Shown: positions 16,873 through 24,449 of the stretch, one piece after another | Layout: each line of letters starts with the position of its first letter | Position numbering within the stretch: position 1 is the stretch's first letter | Assembly: GCA_902780305.1 (NCBI GenBank) | Contig: CACZFB010000034.1 | Span: 1 to 40,227 of the forward strand | Direction of reading: 5' to 3' | DNA from: an uncultured Coriobacteriaceae bacterium | GTDB taxonomy: Bacteria; Actinomycetota; Coriobacteriia; Coriobacteriales; Atopobiaceae | Length of the DNA: 40,227 nucleotides | Made by a program: the position numbers and the translations under genes | The notes under the pieces: generated by a model | Database searches by the model: none | Told to the model about the DNA's origin: nothing | The model's input: the letters and a program-made list of their open reading frames with translations, nothing else

Positions 16873-17061
16873 ATGGAGTACACGGAGCTCCGCTGCCAGG
16901 ACAGGCGCCTGTCGCAGGTTGCGGATTACCTGAGTCCCGTCGAGCTCGCGGCGTTGCGCTACGACGGATGGGTGTCGCGCAAGCTGATTGACCTGTACGT
17001 GCGCTATGCAAGAGGCGAGCAACGCGCGACATTGATCTGGATTTCGTGCGCTATCCCATGA
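16873..17061 (+). pseudogene. GH1 fragment, middle part
   Basis: Residues 20-48 of this frame, LSPVELAALRYDGWVSRKLI followed by DLYVRYARG, align with [20 protein letters not shown] and [11 protein letters not shown] (residues 127-156) of the intact GH1 enzyme. It lacks the catalytic TFNE that should follow. Together with the fragment ending at 13474, it represents one GH1 gene split by about 3.4 kb, with roughly 40 codons lost. Further on (17035-17190), DIDLDFVRYPMTDEGIRSF in another frame reads like a scrap of a different protein, and the rest up to 17240 has no gene. Confidence 0.6.
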
Positions 17062-17240
17062 CGGACGAGGGAATCAGGAGCTTCATTCGCACACTATGTC
17101 CGCAGCCATCTCAGGCCACGACATGGGCTACTCGGGCAGCCGCGCCAAGCACTCCGAGCCGAGCTTCGTGCGCATGGTGGGGCTGCGTTAAGATACCTCC
17201 TCATCAACTACTCCATGTAAGCGACTAAAACTTCCAGAAA

Positions 17241-17254
17241 TGTGATAAATCACA
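17241..17254. promoter_or_regulatory. CRP/FNR-like palindrome
   Basis: TGTGATAAATCACA is a perfect inverted repeat 54 bp before the ATPase start. Half-sites resemble those of CRP/FNR proteins, but the TGTGA-N4-TCACA spacing is not the N6 of CRP. TTGACT (17259-17264) follows, with no good -10 at the right distance. It may be an operator for the downstream gene. Confidence 0.4.
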
Positions 17255-17307
17255 CATATTGACTGTGGTAAAGTGTGGAAGAAAACACAAATATGGAAGG
17301 ATGAGAG

Positions 17308-18678
17308 ATGCAACGTGACATTATGGAGAATCTTGAGGAGTGGGGAGCATCGACTCGGCATAAGCCGCTAATCCTCAAAGGGGCGCGTCAGGTTGGCAAG
17401 ACGTGGGCGCTCAGGGAGTTTGGTGCAAAGAGCTTTGACAACGTTGCCTACGTCTCCCTCGAGAATATCGCTCCCGGCATACCAAGCGAGTACGCACAGC
17501 TTTTCGAACGAACCCACGATCCGCGGCGCATTATGCGAAACCTTGGCCTTGCGCTCGGCTGCGACATTGAGCCCGGAAGAACGCTGCTGGTTCTCGACGA
17601 GATTCAGGACTGTCCTGCGGCGCTTGGTGCCCTCAAATACTTCGCCGAGGAGCTGCCCGAGCAGCACGTCGCCTGTGCGGGATCGCTCCTTGGCGTGGCC
17701 CTCGCGCGCGATGACGGCTCGTTCCCAGTGGGGAAGGTCACCTTTCGCCAAATGGGACCCATGAGCTTCTCAGAATTCCTGCGTGCAACGGGCGGTTCTG
17801 GCCTCGATGAGTTCTGCTCCGAGATCAGCGATTACGAGCCTCTTCCCGCTGTATTTGTGTCACAGCTTGAGGAGAGGCTGCAGGCCTATTTCGCGGTTGG
17901 GGGCATGCCCGAGGTCGTGAGAACCTATGCCGAAGGTGGTGGCTGGGGTGAGGTCGATCGGGTGCTCTCCGACCTGCTCGACTCCTACGAGCGTGACTTT
18001 GCCAAGCATGGAGGAGCGACCATGTATGCGAAGCTCAGTCAGGTGTGGCGCTCACTCCCCGCACAACTCGCGCGTGAGAACAAGAAGTTCGTTTGGGGCA
18101 TCGTGCGTGATGGTGCTCGGGCGAGGGAGTACGAGGATGCGGTCCTCTGGCTTGAACAGGCGGGCTTGCTTCACAGGGTCATGTATAGTTCGGGTCCGGC
18201 CATACCCCTCTCTGTGCACGACGGGGGCGCCTTTAAGGCCTACTGCCTTGACGGTGGCCTCCTGAGGAGGCTTGCTGGGCTCGGACCCGAATCGTTCGGA
18301 CGTAAGGAACAGCTTTACTCCCAGTTCAGGGGGGCGTTTGCCGAAAACTACGCACTATGCGCGCTCTTGCGCCAGCTCGATGTGGCTCCGCGCTATTGGA
18401 CCAATGACAAACCGCGACATGAGGTCGACTTCCTTGTACAGGCGGGAGACATGGTCATGCCCATTGAGGTGAAGTCGGGCGAGGTTGTGAAGTCCGCGTC
18501 GCTTCGCTATTACGCTCGGAAGTACCCGAGCGAGACTCCTCTCAAGCTTCGATTGTCACTGCGCAATCTCACGCTTGACGACGATATGCTTAACGTGCCA
18601 CTCTACCTTGCCGACCACGCGATTCGCCTTGCAAAGGGTTTGGCTCGCGGGGAGAGTGCGACAACCGCCCTGAGCTGA
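17308..18678 (+). CDS. AAA ATPase with DUF4143 domain (copy 2)
   Basis: 456 residues. Walker A is GARQVGKT (25-32), Walker B is LLVLDEIQDCP (about 91-101), and a sensor-like HVACAGSLLGVAL follows. The middle has the PMSFSEFL motif of the family, the DUF4143 region spans about 200-350, and the C-terminus has HEVDFLVQAGDMVMPIEVKS, a D...ExK nuclease-like pattern. ATG 17308 follows GGAAGG at good spacing. Sequence identity to copy 1 is low outside the motifs, so the two were not recently duplicated. No partner gene is obvious. The downstream interval to 18985 is non-coding. Confidence 0.9.
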   Translation: MQRDIMENLEEWGASTRHKPLILKGARQVGKTWALREFGAKSFDNVAYVSLENIAPGIPSEYAQLFERTHDPRRIMRNLGLALGCDIEPGRTLLVLDEIQDCPAALGALKYFAEELPEQHVACAGSLLGVALARDDGSFPVGKVTFRQMGPMSFSEFLRATGGSGLDEFCSEISDYEPLPAVFVSQLEERLQAYFAVGGMPEVVRTYAEGGGWGEVDRVLSDLLDSYERDFAKHGGATMYAKLSQVWRSLPAQLARENKKFVWGIVRDGARAREYEDAVLWLEQAGLLHRVMYSSGPAIPLSVHDGGAFKAYCLDGGLLRRLAGLGPESFGRKEQLYSQFRGAFAENYALCALLRQLDVAPRYWTNDKPRHEVDFLVQAGDMVMPIEVKSGEVVKSASLRYYARKYPSETPLKLRLSLRNLTLDDDMLNVPLYLADHAIRLAKGLARGESATTALS

Positions 18679-18985
18679 GCCCAGGTGGGCTTGGCCCTCA
18701 AACCTGATCTGGGTAATGCAGAATACCCAAGAAGGTAATGCAGCCGCTGGTAGAGCAGCTGCTTTCATTCGCAGTCCAGCCGATTCCCAACAATCGGTCC
18801 AACCTAGAACGGTGCCCATTTCGAGGGGGCGGCGAATCGGCGAGCGGTCATGTCCAAGTCTCTTGGCAACCTGTGGCTTCTTGGAACGAGATAAGCGTAA
18901 TAGTCTAATTTAGGGGAGCACTTTACCGTATTCAGTGACTTTGCTACTCTAAACACCGAAATAACTGGACACTGGAGGTGGTCAG
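18679..18985. other. Non-coding interval with tRNA-like scrap
   Basis: 307 bases without a convincing gene. Around 18737-18800 GCTGGTAGAGCAGC resembles a tRNA D-arm, followed by an anticodon-arm-like CTGC/GCAG stem around TTTCATTC; but the anticodon loop has 8 bases, the T-arm lacks the TTCGA core, and no acceptor stem forms. It is best read as a decayed tRNA or chance. A ribosome site GGAGGTGG (18974-18981) serves the next gene. Confidence 0.5.
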
Positions 18986-20224
18986 ATGGCGAAGCGCTAC
19001 CGCAGGGAGCGTTACCTCGAGAAGATCAGACCCTTCGTCGACGACACGGGCCTCATCAAGGTGGTGACGGGCATCCGCCGCTGCGGCAAGTCGTGCCTCA
19101 TGGAGACGGTCGCCGAGGAGCTCCGCGAGCGTGGGGTCGACGAGGTTCGCATCGTGTACCTCGACCTCGAGAGGCGCGGCCTCAGGTCCGTCCGCACCCC
19201 CGACCAGCTGGAGGCTGCCATAGAGTCGCGCCTCCCGGAGGACGCGGACGGCACCGTCTACCTCTTCGTCGACGAGGTCCAGCGCGTAGAGGGCTACGAG
19301 GAGGTCGTGAACGCGTACCGCGCGGACGGATCGTTCTCCGTTTTCATCACGGGGTCGAACTCCTACCTGCTCTCCGGCGAGCTCATGACCAACCTCACGG
19401 GGCGCTACGTGGAGGTCGAGCTCTTCACGCTCTCGTTCGAGGAGTACCTCGGGATGCGGGAGTTCCTGGGCAAGCCCGCCGAGCCGGTCGCGCGGAGCTT
19501 CCGGTCGTGGCTGCGCTTCGGCGGGTTCCCCAAGGCGGCCGAGTACGACGACGAGGCCGCCAAGGCGCGCTACATACAGGACGTCGTCGGACAGATCATC
19601 CAGAAGGACATACGCGCGCGCAAGCAGGTCCGCAACCGTAACACCTTTGAGCGCGTGATGACCTACGTAATCAACAACTTCGGCGCACCGACCAACCTCA
19701 CGGGGATCGCCGACTACCTGCGCAACACGCAGGGCGTTGCCATCAAGCGGGAGACGCTCGCGAGCTACATCGACCTCCTCGTCGCGGCGAAGGTGCTCTA
19801 CCGGTGCCCGCGCTTCGACGTGAGGTCGAGGCGGTCGCTCCAGGGAGGGGAGAAGTACTACCTCGCGGACACGGGGATCTACTTCGCGCGCAACGTGGAC
19901 GCGACGCTCAACTACGGGCCGCTCCTCGAGAACGTCACGTACACCTACCTTCGCGCGCGCGGCTACGGCGTGAGCGTCGGGTCGGTCGGAAAGCTCGAGC
20001 TCGACTTCATCGCCCGTCGCCCGGGCGACTCCTATGCCTATGTGCAGGTGTCGATGTCCGTGGTGGACCAAGGCGTCGAGGAGCGGGAGTACCGCCCGTT
20101 CAGGAGCGTGCGCGACAGCTGGCCCTGCTACCTGCTCACGCTCGACCCGCTCCCAGAGGGGAAGGACGGCGTCAGACACCTCAACCTCATGGAGATGATG
20201 GCTCGGGGCGACGACCTGGGGTGA
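18986..20224 (+). CDS. AAA ATPase with DUF4143 domain (copy 3)
   Basis: 412 residues. Walker A is GIRRCGKSC (29-37), Walker B is VYLFVDEVQRV (about 90-100), and ITGSNSYLLSGEL is the sensor region. The family's FTLSFEEYLGMR and the DUF4143 segment follow. At the C-terminus LELDFIARRPGDSYAYVQVS keeps the Asp, but the E-x-K of copies 1 and 2 is replaced by Q-V-S, so nuclease-like chemistry is probably lost here. It belongs to the shorter branch of the family. The start is firm (GGAGGTGG). The gene has notably higher GC, especially at third positions, than copies 1 and 2. No partner gene adjoins it. Confidence 0.9.
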   Translation: MAKRYRRERYLEKIRPFVDDTGLIKVVTGIRRCGKSCLMETVAEELRERGVDEVRIVYLDLERRGLRSVRTPDQLEAAIESRLPEDADGTVYLFVDEVQRVEGYEEVVNAYRADGSFSVFITGSNSYLLSGELMTNLTGRYVEVELFTLSFEEYLGMREFLGKPAEPVARSFRSWLRFGGFPKAAEYDDEAAKARYIQDVVGQIIQKDIRARKQVRNRNTFERVMTYVINNFGAPTNLTGIADYLRNTQGVAIKRETLASYIDLLVAAKVLYRCPRFDVRSRRSLQGGEKYYLADTGIYFARNVDATLNYGPLLENVTYTYLRARGYGVSVGSVGKLELDFIARRPGDSYAYVQVSMSVVDQGVEEREYRPFRSVRDSWPCYLLTLDPLPEGKDGVRHLNLMEMMARGDDLG

Positions 20225-20386
20225 GGCGCGTGGGGGCGATTCTCCGCCTTAAGACGATTGAGACTATTGGGTGAACGTTCTCAGTGGGGTAATGCCAAGC
20301 GGGAGCGAGAGCGCAAGGATTGGTCCTCTGAGCTCTCGAATTCAGCGTCTCTGCGCTACTTTTGCCTCCGCCGCCCGCGCGCCCCG

Positions 20387-20500
20387 CTATGCCAGGTGCC
20401 TCCCCAGGAACTCCTCGATCACGTCCCAGGGGATGACGTCGACGTCGTCGTAGAGATCGAGGCGCACGACCCGACCCCATGGCCGGCTCCCGAGGCGCCG
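20387..20500 (-). pseudogene. C-terminal coding scrap (tentative)
   Basis: The minus strand reads GSRPWGRVVRLDLYDDVDVI followed by PWDVIEEFLGRHLA and a stop, with coding-like third positions, but no start or further upstream homology is visible. Probably the tail of a deleted gene of unknown family. The surrounding interval 20225-20865 otherwise holds only the inverted repeat at 20571-20595 and the ribosome site of the next gene. Confidence 0.3.
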
Positions 20501-20570
20501 CGCGGCGCGGCCCGAGCTCGCGCGCTCCACGCTGCCATGGTGGGCTCACGCTCTGTCGGGTTTTCGCGTA

Positions 20571-20595
20571 CACCCATGACGCGATGTCATGGGTG
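20571..20595. repeat. Inverted repeat, 10-bp arms
   Basis: CACCCATGAC (20571-20580), a 5-nt loop GCGAT, and GTCATGGGTG (20586-20595). No T-run follows. It could be an operator or a remnant of a mobile element end. Confidence 0.6.
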
Positions 20596-20865
20596 CCGGT
20601 TTCGGCGTGCGCCCCTTGTGCTGCAATGGCATCCGAGACGGGAGCTTGCGGCGAGACAAGCTGAGAGGGGCAAGCCGAATCGGCGGGCGGTCGGTCTGGC
20701 AGAGAAGCTCGGGAGTCCTCGGGCTGCTTGGGGGCGGTGCCTTCTTGCCTGGGCGCCCCGTGCGTGCGTCTGGCGCATGCTGGCCTGACGAGCGGGCATT
20801 GGACGTGCGACTCCCGTGGGCGGATGATGGTGCCAACGAAAAGCCTCGCACAGAAGGAGAGCACC

Positions 20866-21729
20866 ATGGAGTACACCACCCTCTCGAACGGCGTCAGGAT
20901 GCCCATGCTCGGCTACGGCGTCTTCCAGATCGGCAACGCGGAGACCGAGGAGTGCGTCGCGCAAGCCATCAAGGCGGGCTACCGCCTCATCGACACCGCC
21001 CAGTCCTACGGCAACGAGAAGGGCGTGGGCGCCGCCATCGCCAAGAGCGGCGTGGCCCGCGAGGAGCTCTTCGTCGTGAGCAAGATCTGGGTCTCCAACT
21101 ACCGCTACGAGGACGCCAGGCGCTCCATCGACGAGTCGCTCGAGCGCCTGGGCCTGGAGTACCTCGACCTCATGCTGCTGCACCAGTGCTACTACGACGT
21201 CTACGGTGCCTGGCGCGCGCTGGAGGAGGCCTACGCGGCAGGAAAGGTCCGCGCCATCGGCGTCTCCAACTTCGACAGCAAGCAGCTCATGGATCTCTGC
21301 GCGTTTGCCGAGGTCAAGCCCATGCTCAACCAGGTGGAGACCCACGTCTTCTGGCAGGAGCGGCCCGAGCACGCCTTTATGCAGAAGCTCGGCGTCCAGC
21401 ACATGGCCTGGGGCCCCTTCGCCGAGGGCGCCAACGGCTTCTTCACAAACCCGCTGCTCACCAAGATAGGGGAGAAGTACGGCAAGGGCGTGGGCCAGGT
21501 GGCGCTGCGCTTCCTCATGGACGAGGGCGTCGTCGTCATCCCCAAGTCCAGTAAGCCCGCCCGCATGGCCCAGAACTTCGACGTATTCGACTTCGAGCTC
21601 TCCGAGGACGACCGCGAGCAGATCCGCGGGCTCGACGGCGGTAAGTCCATCATCTTGGACCACCACAACCTCGACACCGTGCAGTTCCTGCTCGACCGCA
21701 TCAACGGCCAGATCGACGCGGCGAAGTGA
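20866..21729 (+). CDS. Aldo/keto reductase
   Basis: 287-residue NADPH-dependent aldo/keto reductase. The catalytic tetrad is complete: D43 (LIDTAQ), Y48 (SYGNE), K73 (VVSKIW) and H106 (LLHQCY). The C-terminal cofactor site VIPKSSKPARMAQNFDVFDF is also typical. It reduces aldehydes or ketones in the cytoplasm; the substrate is unknown. ATG 20866 has GAAGGAG 8 nt upstream; longer forms from 20728 lack homology. Ends at a strong terminator, so it forms its own transcription unit. A second AKR with a C-terminal fusion is at 24450. Confidence 0.93.
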   Translation: MEYTTLSNGVRMPMLGYGVFQIGNAETEECVAQAIKAGYRLIDTAQSYGNEKGVGAAIAKSGVAREELFVVSKIWVSNYRYEDARRSIDESLERLGLEYLDLMLLHQCYYDVYGAWRALEEAYAAGKVRAIGVSNFDSKQLMDLCAFAEVKPMLNQVETHVFWQERPEHAFMQKLGVQHMAWGPFAEGANGFFTNPLLTKIGEKYGKGVGQVALRFLMDEGVVVIPKSSKPARMAQNFDVFDFELSEDDREQIRGLDGGKSIILDHHNLDTVQFLLDRINGQIDAAK

Positions 21730-21758
21730 CGAACTGCTGCCAACTCAGTGTCTCTTGA

Positions 21759-21791
21759 GGCCGTCGGCGGACGCACTGCCGACGGCCTTTT
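21759..21791 (+). terminator. Intrinsic terminator after the aldo/keto reductase
   Basis: GGCCGTCGGC (21759-21768) pairs perfectly with GCCGACGGCC (21778-21787) around a 9-nt loop, followed by TTTT (21788-21791). Confidence 0.9.
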
Positions 21792-21837
21792 CCTTGCCAT
21801 ATAGAATGAGGGGCAACCTGACCCTAAGGAGGCTCCC

Positions 21838-23298
21838 ATGACTAGCCTTGCCAACGACTTCCGCTCTTGGATCCTCTCCCGCGCCGCGCTGCTGAGCCAT
21901 GCGGTGCCAGGCTGCACGGTGGAGAGCCCCGATGACGAGCACGTGCGGATCATCACGGAGAAGGCCACGGCCAACGTCAACTTCTACGAACTCGACCCCG
22001 GCGCGCCCGAGATCGTGGAGCTCAACATCATCCCGGCGGATGACCCGGATAATCCCACGTTCTTCCTGCACTTCGAGATGGATGACCTCGACCACGCCAA
22101 GCAGCTCTTCGACGAGCTGACCGACACGCTCTCGCAGCTGTCGGCACGAAGGACCACGCGCATCCTGCTCTCATGCACCTCGGGACTCACCACGAGCTTC
22201 TTTGCCAAGAAGCTCGCCGAGGTCGCGGCCACGCTCTCGCTGGACTACGAGTTTGAGGCCAAGCCCATCGTGCAGGCGCTCGAGGTGGCGGGCGACTACG
22301 AGGCCGTGATGCTAGCGCCGCAGGTGCACATGAGGCGCGACGAGATGGCGGAGCGCCACCCAGACCTCGTGGTCTTCGAGATTCCCGGCGCGGTCTTCGG
22401 CTCCTACGACGCGGGGACTGCCCTGCGGATGCTCCTCAACGCGATGAGCGAGAACGCGCTGGCTGCTCGCCTCGAGCAGGCCGACACGCGTATCGTGCGC
22501 AGGCTCGACAACGACAAGCGGATACTGGTGCTCAGCGGCGTCTATGGCTCGAAGGATTCCCTCTACAGCTACCGCATGTACGACCACGGCGAGGTCGTGC
22601 TCAATGGCTGCGTCGAGAAGCCCGGGCGAAGCTACTGTGACGTGAAGGACGTGCTGGGCACGGTGCACCTGCAAGGCGTCGACATCTGCAATCTGGATGC
22701 CATCGGGCTTGCCCTGCCGGGCGTCGTTGACGGCTCCACGGTGCACATGGTCACGATGGATATCGGCATGCCTGACTTTGCCAAGATGTCCGAGAAGCTG
22801 GGAGTTCCCATCTTCGTGGACAACAACGCCAATGCCGCTGCGGTCGGTTGTTACGTGAGCCAAGATAAATACGAGAACGTCCTGCTGCAGCGCCAGCCTA
22901 CCGGCTACACCGTGGGAGGCCAGGGGCTCGTCATTGATGGCAGGCTCGTGCGCGGCAGCCATGGCCTGGCAGGAGAGCTTGGATACCTCATCAACCACCT
23001 CACGGGTGCGTTCGACAAGCGTGATTACCTGCGAAGCATTGCTTGGTCATCCGAAGGAATGCTGCGCATCGTCCTCGTTGAGCTCTTGTGCGCCATCACG
23101 GCCACGTCGCCCGAAGTGATCTACGTGGCGGTGGACCAACTGCCCGACATGGACGAGCTGCACGACGAACTGGCCAAGATCATCCCCGAGGGCACCGTGC
23201 CTGAGCTCGTGCACGTGTGTGACTACCACGAGCGCATCCTGGTGGGGGAGTACGCCCTCTGCGTGAACGCGCTGCGCAAGGCTGGCGCGGAGGAGTAG
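21838..23298 (+). CDS. EIIB-like / ROK-like hybrid protein
   Basis: 486 residues in three parts. Residues 1-105 are an acidic domain of unknown family. Residues about 106-200 resemble a lactose/cellobiose-type PTS EIIB domain, with the cysteine loop LLSCTSGLTTSFFAKKLAEV (C at about 113) and a typical later MLAPQVHMRRDEM strand. Residues about 225-440 follow the ROK sugar-kinase/repressor fold: AIGLALPGVVDG, FVDNNANAAAVGCYV and TVGGQGLVIDGRLVRGSHGL AGELGY. The first ROK phosphate loop is degenerate (LVLSGVYGSKDS instead of DxGGT) and the CxCGxxGC zinc motif is absent, so kinase activity is doubtful. The combination suggests a protein that reads PTS phosphorylation and sugar state. No DNA-binding domain is visible. 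AAGGAGG precedes ATG 21838, and it ends at a terminator. Confidence 0.8.
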   Translation: MTSLANDFRSWILSRAALLSHAVPGCTVESPDDEHVRIITEKATANVNFYELDPGAPEIVELNIIPADDPDNPTFFLHFEMDDLDHAKQLFDELTDTLSQLSARRTTRILLSCTSGLTTSFFAKKLAEVAATLSLDYEFEAKPIVQALEVAGDYEAVMLAPQVHMRRDEMAERHPDLVVFEIPGAVFGSYDAGTALRMLLNAMSENALAARLEQADTRIVRRLDNDKRILVLSGVYGSKDSLYSYRMYDHGEVVLNGCVEKPGRSYCDVKDVLGTVHLQGVDICNLDAIGLALPGVVDGSTVHMVTMDIGMPDFAKMSEKLGVPIFVDNNANAAAVGCYVSQDKYENVLLQRQPTGYTVGGQGLVIDGRLVRGSHGLAGELGYLINHLTGAFDKRDYLRSIAWSSEGMLRIVLVELLCAITATSPEVIYVAVDQLPDMDELHDELAKIIPEGTVPELVHVCDYHERILVGEYALCVNALRKAGAEE

Positions 23299-23328
23299 CG
23301 GCCATTCCTTAATCGGAATAGGGTATGC

Positions 23329-23364
23329 GGGACCACCAAGGACAGTCCTTGGTGGTCCCTTTTT
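23329..23364 (+). terminator. Strong intrinsic terminator
   Basis: GGGACCACCAAGGA (23329-23342) pairs with TCCTTGGTGGTCCC (23346-23359) around a 3-nt loop, followed by five T (23360-23364). It ends the EIIB/ROK hybrid gene. Confidence 0.92.
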
Positions 23365-23382
23365 GCCGATATCGGCAAAAAG
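23359..23382. repeat. 24-bp perfect palindrome between convergent genes
   Basis: The T-run of the terminator opens a second symmetry: CTTTTTGCCGAT (23359-23370) and ATCGGCAAAAAG (23371-23382) are exact complements. It lies 60 bp beyond the 3' end of the minus-strand LysR gene and may help stop transcription in that direction or be a protein site. Confidence 0.7.
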
Positions 23383-23442
23383 ATGGTTCGCATCCTACCG
23401 GCATCGGTAAAGCTACCCTGCAAATCAACAGGCAAGACGGGT

Positions 23443-24285
23443 CTATTGGTTGCTCGCCCACTCAAAGATGTCCTGCACGCGCTGCGGGGCGTCGGTGAGC
23501 GTCGAGAGGTAGAACGTGGCGTGCGCGTCGGCGTCGCTGATGGGCACGGCGACGCGGCCGAGGCCGCCCCGGCTTTCGTGGGTGACGTTGGTGACGAAGC
23601 TGACGAGCTCGGTCGAGCGTACCAGCTGCTCGAAGACCGATCGGTCCGCCTGCTCCACGATGTTGGCGTGCGGCATGTTGCGGCGGAGCATCCCCATCCA
23701 GAAGCCGACCTCGGAGAGCGCCAGGAAGCTCTCTCCGTCGAGGTCGGCGAAGGAGACCGTGTCGCGCGTCGCGAGGCGGTGTCCCTGAGGCAGAAACGCG
23801 TAGAGATTCTCGATCATGATTTGCGTCGAGCGCATGGTGGGCAGGATTTGTGGTCGCAGGGTTATGGCGAGGTCCACCGAGCGGTTCATGAGGCGCCGCT
23901 CCACCTCGTCCTCGGGAAGGGTCACCGGGTTGAGGAGCGTACCGGGGAAGCGCTCCACCGTGAGGGCGGTGAGATGCCAGACCGGCGCAGGCGCGATGGT
24001 TCCCACCAGGAGCGTGCGCTGGCGGCGTGCGAGGTCAGCGAACGCGTCGAGCATCATGCGCTCGTCGCGCAGTAGGTTGCGCGCGTGGTCGACGGCCAGG
24101 CGTCCGGCGTCGTTGAGCGTGGCCGAGTTGTGCGTGCGGTCGAAGAGCTCCTGGCCCAGCTCCCGCTCCAGGCGCCTGATCGAGCGCGAGAGCGCCGGCT
24201 GCGAGAGGTGCAGCTCCTCTGCCGCCGCGGATATCGTCCCTTGTCTCGCGATTGCGTCCAGCTGCCTCATCTGTTCCAGCTCCAT
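23443..24285 (-). CDS. LysR family transcriptional regulator
   Basis: 280 residues. The N-terminal winged helix-turn-helix (2-60) has the family pattern LEQMRQLDAIARQGTISAAA, EELHLSQPALSRSIRRLE, ELGQELFDRT. The C-terminal co-inducer domain runs from about 90. AAGGAG stands 5 nt before ATG 24285. It is divergent from the AKR-SnoaL gene with 164 nt between them, which hold a 9-bp-arm inverted repeat, so it very likely controls the redox operon that begins at 24450, and its own synthesis. Ligand unknown; reactive carbonyls would fit the target genes. Confidence 0.93.
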   Translation of the reverse strand: MELEQMRQLDAIARQGTISAAAEELHLSQPALSRSIRRLERELGQELFDRTHNSATLNDAGRLAVDHARNLLRDERMMLDAFADLARRQRTLLVGTIAPAPVWHLTALTVERFPGTLLNPVTLPEDEVERRLMNRSVDLAITLRPQILPTMRSTQIMIENLYAFLPQGHRLATRDTVSFADLDGESFLALSEVGFWMGMLRRNMPHANIVEQADRSVFEQLVRSTELVSFVTNVTHESRGGLGRVAVPISDADAHATFYLSTLTDAPQRVQDIFEWASNQ

Positions 24286-24343
24286 GTCAACTCCTTCCTA
24301 CGGCATGCACCCATGTTATCCCAGACCGCGGCCTAATGCCCGT

Positions 24344-24374
24344 CGCTATGCGTGAACGGCATAGTCGCATAGCG
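24344..24374. promoter_or_regulatory. Putative LysR operator
   Basis: CGCTATGCG (24344-24352) and CGCATAGCG (24366-24374) form an inverted repeat with a 13-bp spacer in the divergent intergenic region. A -10-like TATAGT (24407-24412) for the plus-strand gene has no proper -35, as expected for an activator-dependent promoter. Confidence 0.6.
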
Positions 24375-24449
24375 CAAAGGACGGCAAGGCAATAAGGATT
24401 CGCTCGTATAGTAATTGTTAGTAGATGCCCGCGATCGAGGGAGAAGACC

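Noticed and set aside
18737..18810. tRNA-like sequence with GCTGGTAGAGCAGC and a CAT-containing loop
   Set aside because: Anticodon loop has 8 bases, the T-arm lacks the conserved core, and there is no acceptor stem; at most a decayed tRNA.
20589..21554. 321-codon plus-strand frame overlapping the aldo/keto reductase
   Set aside because: Very Arg/Gly/Pro-rich translation in a GC-rich gene; the reductase frame has full family motifs.
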